Shown here piece by piece: positions 61,110 to 64,000 of a stretch of 64,000 nt of DNA (position 1 is its first letter; each line of letters begins with the position of its first letter). Location: positions 372,001 through 436,000 of the forward strand of contig CP050294.1 in the NCBI GenBank assembly GCA_014189435.1, given 5' to 3'. The DNA is from Mesorhizobium loti (lineage in GTDB: Bacteria > Pseudomonadota > Alphaproteobacteria > Rhizobiales > Rhizobiaceae). The notes below the pieces were generated by a model. That model was not told where the DNA came from. It was given only the letters and a program-made list of their open reading frames with translations, and ran no database searches. Both the position numbers and the translations under genes were made by a program.

Positions 61110-61299
61110 CTAGACGCGGCGCTGCAGATCAGCCGAATTCGAGCCGCGCTCTTCCGCAGCGAGCTGTTCGGTGCCGTAGGCTTTCAGAAACATTTCGACA
61201 CCCGACCTGACAACATTCTCGATCTCAGCGGGGCTTGGCGCCTTGGTGCGATACGCAAATATGCACTGGCGAAACAGGCCGGCCAGACACAGTTCGGTG
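61110..61299 (-). pseudogene. TetR-type regulator, C-terminal remnant
   Basis: The minus frame reads LCLAGLFRQCIFAYRTKAPS and IENVVRSGVEMFLKAYGTEQ, the typical last helices of TetR/AcrR ligand-binding domains. The N-terminal DNA-binding half is replaced by an IS6 fragment at 61300. The stop codon lies in the IS630 terminal CTAG, so the native C-terminus is also lost. Confidence 0.65.
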
Positions 61300-61466
61300 G
61301 GCACCGTAACGTTAACCGGGCATCGATCAAAATGTGGGATCTGGCGGCATGACCAGATTTTCCCGTGATCCTCTTTATCGTCGCCACCGATTTCCGGCGC
61401 AGGTGATTGCCCATGCCGTTTGGCTCTATTTCCGGTTTCCGCTCAGCCTGCGGATGGTCGAGGCTA
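61300..61466 (+). pseudogene. IS6-family transposase, N-terminal fragment
   Basis: Terminal repeat GGCACCGTAACGTTAACC at 61300, then ATG 61349: MTRFSRDPLYRRHRFPAQV and SLRMVE, after which the sequence changes. The third copy of the fragment seen at 9100 and 16758, ended a few codons earlier. Confidence 0.83.
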
Positions 61467-61502
61467 TCTCCCTGCGAATAAGCAAATCGCAGTTGTCCTT
61501 GT

Positions 61503-63476
61503 TCACGTGGCGGCACTCACGGGCCTGACACGTCGGTCGAAATAACCTCCCGGAAACGCGGTCGGCGCGGGCATTGGCGTATATGGATTCCAGAGCGGGA
61601 GCCCAATCAGCCGCGCATCCAGCCGCACGACCAGCTTGCGAGCGATCATGTCGGCTATCGCTCCGTCAATTTCGGTCTGCATCACATTCGCCGTTCTCAG
61701 CCGTTCGCGCAGGCGGGCATCTGGCATGCTTTCGTCCGCAGCCAGAAGAATTTCGCGCTCGAGGCCTTTGATCCGGTGTTCACGGTCCACTGCTATGGCG
61801 CGCGTGTCCTCGACCGTGATCTCGTCGCCGCTGTCGCGCATCGACAGCATGGGTTGCTTCGGCTCGTGCCAGGCTTTCAGCCAGGCATCGATACCCCGGA
61901 CAACGGCATGCAGCCCCGGGCGACGGCTCGCGTCGCGCGCAGCGAAATGGCCGCCGACATCGTTGTCTTCACTGTCTTCGAAGTAGTAGACCTGATCCGC
62001 GAGATCGGGTTCCGAGAGCGGATAGACGGAGCGATAGGAGGCGGCTGGGCGCAGCTTCAGCCCATGTTTGTCGGCTGCACGATGATAGGGGCTGTAGCGC
62101 TGGTACCGCAACCGCACCGCACGTCCTGGCTGGAGATGATGCAGCAGCGGCAGCCAGGAGGCCATTTCGGCATACCAGGCGTCGCTCTCGCCGGGAAAGC
62201 CCCACAGTATGCTCCAACTGACCCGCACGCCATACTGGCGGCACCATTTCAAGAGCTGAACATTGTGCGCTGCCGTCGTTCCCTTGCCCATCAGCTTCAA
62301 AGCACGGGTATCCAGGCTCTCGATACCTGGCTGGATCCAGCGGACGCCGGCGGCGGCCAACTTCTCGACTTCATGGCGCTTCAGATTGGCCTTGACTTCG
62401 AAGAAGATCGCAAGCTTGTCGGGTAGGGCGGTGAGGCGAGGCAGGGTCTTTTCGACGTAGTCAATGGCCAGAATGTTGTCCACCGCTTCGATGCGCGACG
62501 AGCCGTAGCGCGCCGACATCTCTATCATCTCCTCTGCGGCCTGCCTGGCCGGTTTCTGGCGATAGGTCATCGATCCGCCGTTCAGCCCGCAGAACGTGCA
62601 GGGGCTGCGCGCGCCCCACCAGCAGCCGCGAGAGAACTCCATCGGCAGCCCGGGATAGACGCGGTCGGCGTAGAGCGATCGCCCGAGTTCGGCAAAATAG
62701 TCCGAGAAATCGGGCAGCGGCAGGTCATCCATGTTCTCGACCACTGCGCGGGGCACCAAGTCGCCCATCGACGTGGCGGGATAGCCGGCCTCGCGATGCC
62801 CTGGACCGAAAACGCCGAATGGCAGGTCGGCCGGTGGAATGTCTCTACCGTGATCGAGGATGTCGCAACACAGCGCGCCGATCAGTGCGTCAGCCTCGCC
62901 CGACACGACATAGTCAACCCACGGGAAACGCGCGTGAGTGGTACGCCCCATCACCGATTCGCAGTTTGCGCCACCCATGAGTGTGACTAGGCCCGGTGAT
63001 CGCCCGCTCAGTCGGCGCAGCAACGCGAGCGAGGGAACATGCTGGGTGAAAGTCGAGGTGCACCCGACCATGGCCGGCCGTTGCTCCAGTATTTTGTCGG
63101 CGGTCCAGTCGATGAAGCCGCCGATAAGCGAGCGCAGCTCGCGGAAATGGGCACGACGCTCGGCCAGACCTTTATCTGGGTGTATCGGATTGCGCCTGAA
63201 ATACTGGTCGAGGAAGACGTCGTGGTCTGCTTCGAAGTCAGGAAAAGCGATGCCGGCGAACAGCCAGTCAACAAGCGCTTCCTCAGGAGGGGAACTTTCA
63301 AGCAGATTATAGTCGGCGAGGCCCGCGTATTCCAGGAACCAGATGTTGGCATACGCTATCCTGGATCGCAGTCCGGCCCGGGTCAGCGCCGACTTCAGCA
63401 GACCAAGCGCCAGTGATGGCCGTTCAATTGCCGACATCGGCATGTTGACCAGGACGATTGGCACATCGGCGCTCAT
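61503..63476 (-). CDS. RiPP maturation radical SAM protein, B12-binding (rSAM_ocin_1 type)
   Basis: A 657-residue enzyme. Residues 1-220 form a cobalamin-binding-like domain (PIVLVNMPMSAIERPSLALG, MVGCTSTFTQHVPSLALLRR, YVVSGEADALIGAL). The radical SAM domain has the special cluster motif SRGCWWGARSPCTFCGLNG, a CX7CX2C spacing typical of ribosomal peptide maturation radical SAM protein 1. Later motifs: IFFEVKANLKRHEVEKLAAA, IQPGIESLDTRALKLMGKGT and SWSILWGFPGESDAWYAEM. Such enzymes occur beside RiPP precursors, often with nitrile-hydratase-like leaders, and some act as C-methyltransferases. It starts one base after the stop of the GNAT-like gene. The precursor gene is not in the window and may lie past its right edge. 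Confidence 0.88.
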   Translation of the reverse strand: MSADVPIVLVNMPMSAIERPSLALGLLKSALTRAGLRSRIAYANIWFLEYAGLADYNLLESSPPEEALVDWLFAGIAFPDFEADHDVFLDQYFRRNPIHPDKGLAERRAHFRELRSLIGGFIDWTADKILEQRPAMVGCTSTFTQHVPSLALLRRLSGRSPGLVTLMGGANCESVMGRTTHARFPWVDYVVSGEADALIGALCCDILDHGRDIPPADLPFGVFGPGHREAGYPATSMGDLVPRAVVENMDDLPLPDFSDYFAELGRSLYADRVYPGLPMEFSRGCWWGARSPCTFCGLNGGSMTYRQKPARQAAEEMIEMSARYGSSRIEAVDNILAIDYVEKTLPRLTALPDKLAIFFEVKANLKRHEVEKLAAAGVRWIQPGIESLDTRALKLMGKGTTAAHNVQLLKWCRQYGVRVSWSILWGFPGESDAWYAEMASWLPLLHHLQPGRAVRLRYQRYSPYHRAADKHGLKLRPAASYRSVYPLSEPDLADQVYYFEDSEDNDVGGHFAARDASRRPGLHAVVRGIDAWLKAWHEPKQPMLSMRDSGDEITVEDTRAIAVDREHRIKGLEREILLAADESMPDARLRERLRTANVMQTEIDGAIADMIARKLVVRLDARLIGLPLWNPYTPMPAPTAFPGGYFDRRVRPVSAAT

Positions 63477-63477
63477 G

Positions 63478-64000
63478 TCATGCCACTCTTTTCATGGTGA
63501 TGCAGGCATAGGCGAGTTCGCTCAGCCACGGTCTCATGCGCCGGAGTGCAAAGCGAGCCATGCGCGGCTCCGTGACCGGAACCGTGAACATGAGGTTGAC
63601 CAGTTCGGGAAAAGCGCGCTGGCGGCGCGCTACTTCGAGCCACAGCGGCCGCATCAAGGCCGTTGCCTGGAGACTGGGATGGATGAACGAGCAGGTCCAG
63701 CGCAGCGTGCTGGAGTCGAGCCGGTGGGTGATCGCCCAGCCACGCACCGTTCCGCCCTCGGCATCAACCAGCGCCAAGCTGGTGTGCGGGTCACTATCCT
63801 CCTCGTAGATGAACGGATTGACGTCGTCATTCACGCCGGGTTCGTCGAAATCCCGGATCGTCGCTCGCTGGTCGGCGCCGAGCGACCGCCAGCCAACGAT
63901 GCGGTAGCGGACCGGCAGGCGCGCCTCGACAAGCCACGGCGTCTCGAACGCCAGCGGCACGGTCGTGTGGCAGACCAGTTTGTTGACCGCGGGTCGGGTC
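63478..64000 (-). CDS. GNAT-like protein of the RiPP operon, cut by window edge
   Basis: The frame is open to the right edge, so GTG 63960 need not be the start. Visible: LVEARLPVRYRIVGWRSLGA, SLALVDAEGGTVRGWAITHR, LRWTCSFIHPSLQATALMR and LWLEVARRQRAFPELVNLMF. The order of strands and helices (a GW-x-I-x-H strand, then an amphipathic helix) fits a GNAT acyltransferase fold, but no clear acetyl-CoA loop can be named. It is one base apart from the radical SAM gene and surely co-transcribed. It may act on the peptide or on a cofactor; not determined. Confidence 0.55.
   Translation of the reverse strand, partial: TRPAVNKLVCHTTVPLAFETPWLVEARLPVRYRIVGWRSLGADQRATIRDFDEPGVNDDVNPFIYEEDSDPHTSLALVDAEGGTVRGWAITHRLDSSTLRWTCSFIHPSLQATALMRPLWLEVARRQRAFPELVNLMFTVPVTEPRMARFALRRMRPWLSELAYACITMKRVA

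Overview
The window is a GC-rich stretch of alphaproteobacterial type DNA. The evidence is codon use, the metH and type I secretion sequences, and IS families common in Rhizobiales and sphingomonads. I see no rRNA, tRNA or core housekeeping operon. At least half of the window is insertion sequences or their debris (IS5, IS6, IS21, IS66, IS110/IS1111, IS630, IS1634, ISL3, Tn3). This points to a megaplasmid or a decaying genomic island rather than a stable chromosomal backbone. I cannot name the species.

Layout. 0-9 kb: IS5 copies around a broken IS1634 transposase, a Tn3-family fragment (tnpR, truncated tnpA) and a decayed, effector-like membrane protein gene. 9.3-11 kb: a Fic-domain AMPylase-type gene split by a frameshift, with a palindromic promoter region. 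11-17 kb: an intact IS21 (istA, istB), an IS110, and IS5/IS6 debris. 17-24.3 kb: a leftward type I secretion operon with a serralysin-type RTX metalloprotease, a small exported beta-protein in the usual inhibitor position, a PrtD-type ABC transporter and a PrtE-type adaptor. 24.7-26.9 kb: a metH remnant cut by an IS6 element and then partly inverted. 27.2-35.5 kb: a tight five-gene operon encoding a multicopper oxidase, a tyrosinase, a LodA-like quinoprotein oxidase, a small protein and a LodB-like flavoprotein. 36.1-37.8 kb: a RiPP locus with a 63-residue Cys/Trp-containing precursor and a radical SAM/SPASM maturase. 38-45.5 kb: an IS66 element with a passenger UPF0149 gene and an IS110 inside it, then IS5 and IS1111. 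45.5-49.1 kb: an orphan HAD phosphatase / StiP-like / phosphoribosyltransferase trio of the kind found with tellurite-resistance (ter) genes. 49-56.4 kb: IS debris. 56.4-57.3 kb: a cyclase-family hydrolase. 57.4-61.1 kb: an IS630 element holding two further nested insertions. 61.5-64 kb: a second RiPP-type operon (a B12-binding radical SAM protein of the rSAM_ocin_1 type and a GNAT-like protein), cut by the window edge.

The accessory cargo has a theme of secreted or oxidative chemistry and peptide modification: protease export, copper and quinone oxidases, and two separate radical SAM peptide-maturation loci. The most promising little-described systems are the 36 kb precursor/maturase pair and the oxidase operon that joins multicopper oxidase, tyrosinase and LodA/LodB in one transcription unit. 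The IS copies also record rearrangements that can be read base by base: an IS6-mediated inversion in metH, an IS21 derivative lacking its right end inside IS630, and one IS1634 gene whose two halves lie at opposite ends of the window.
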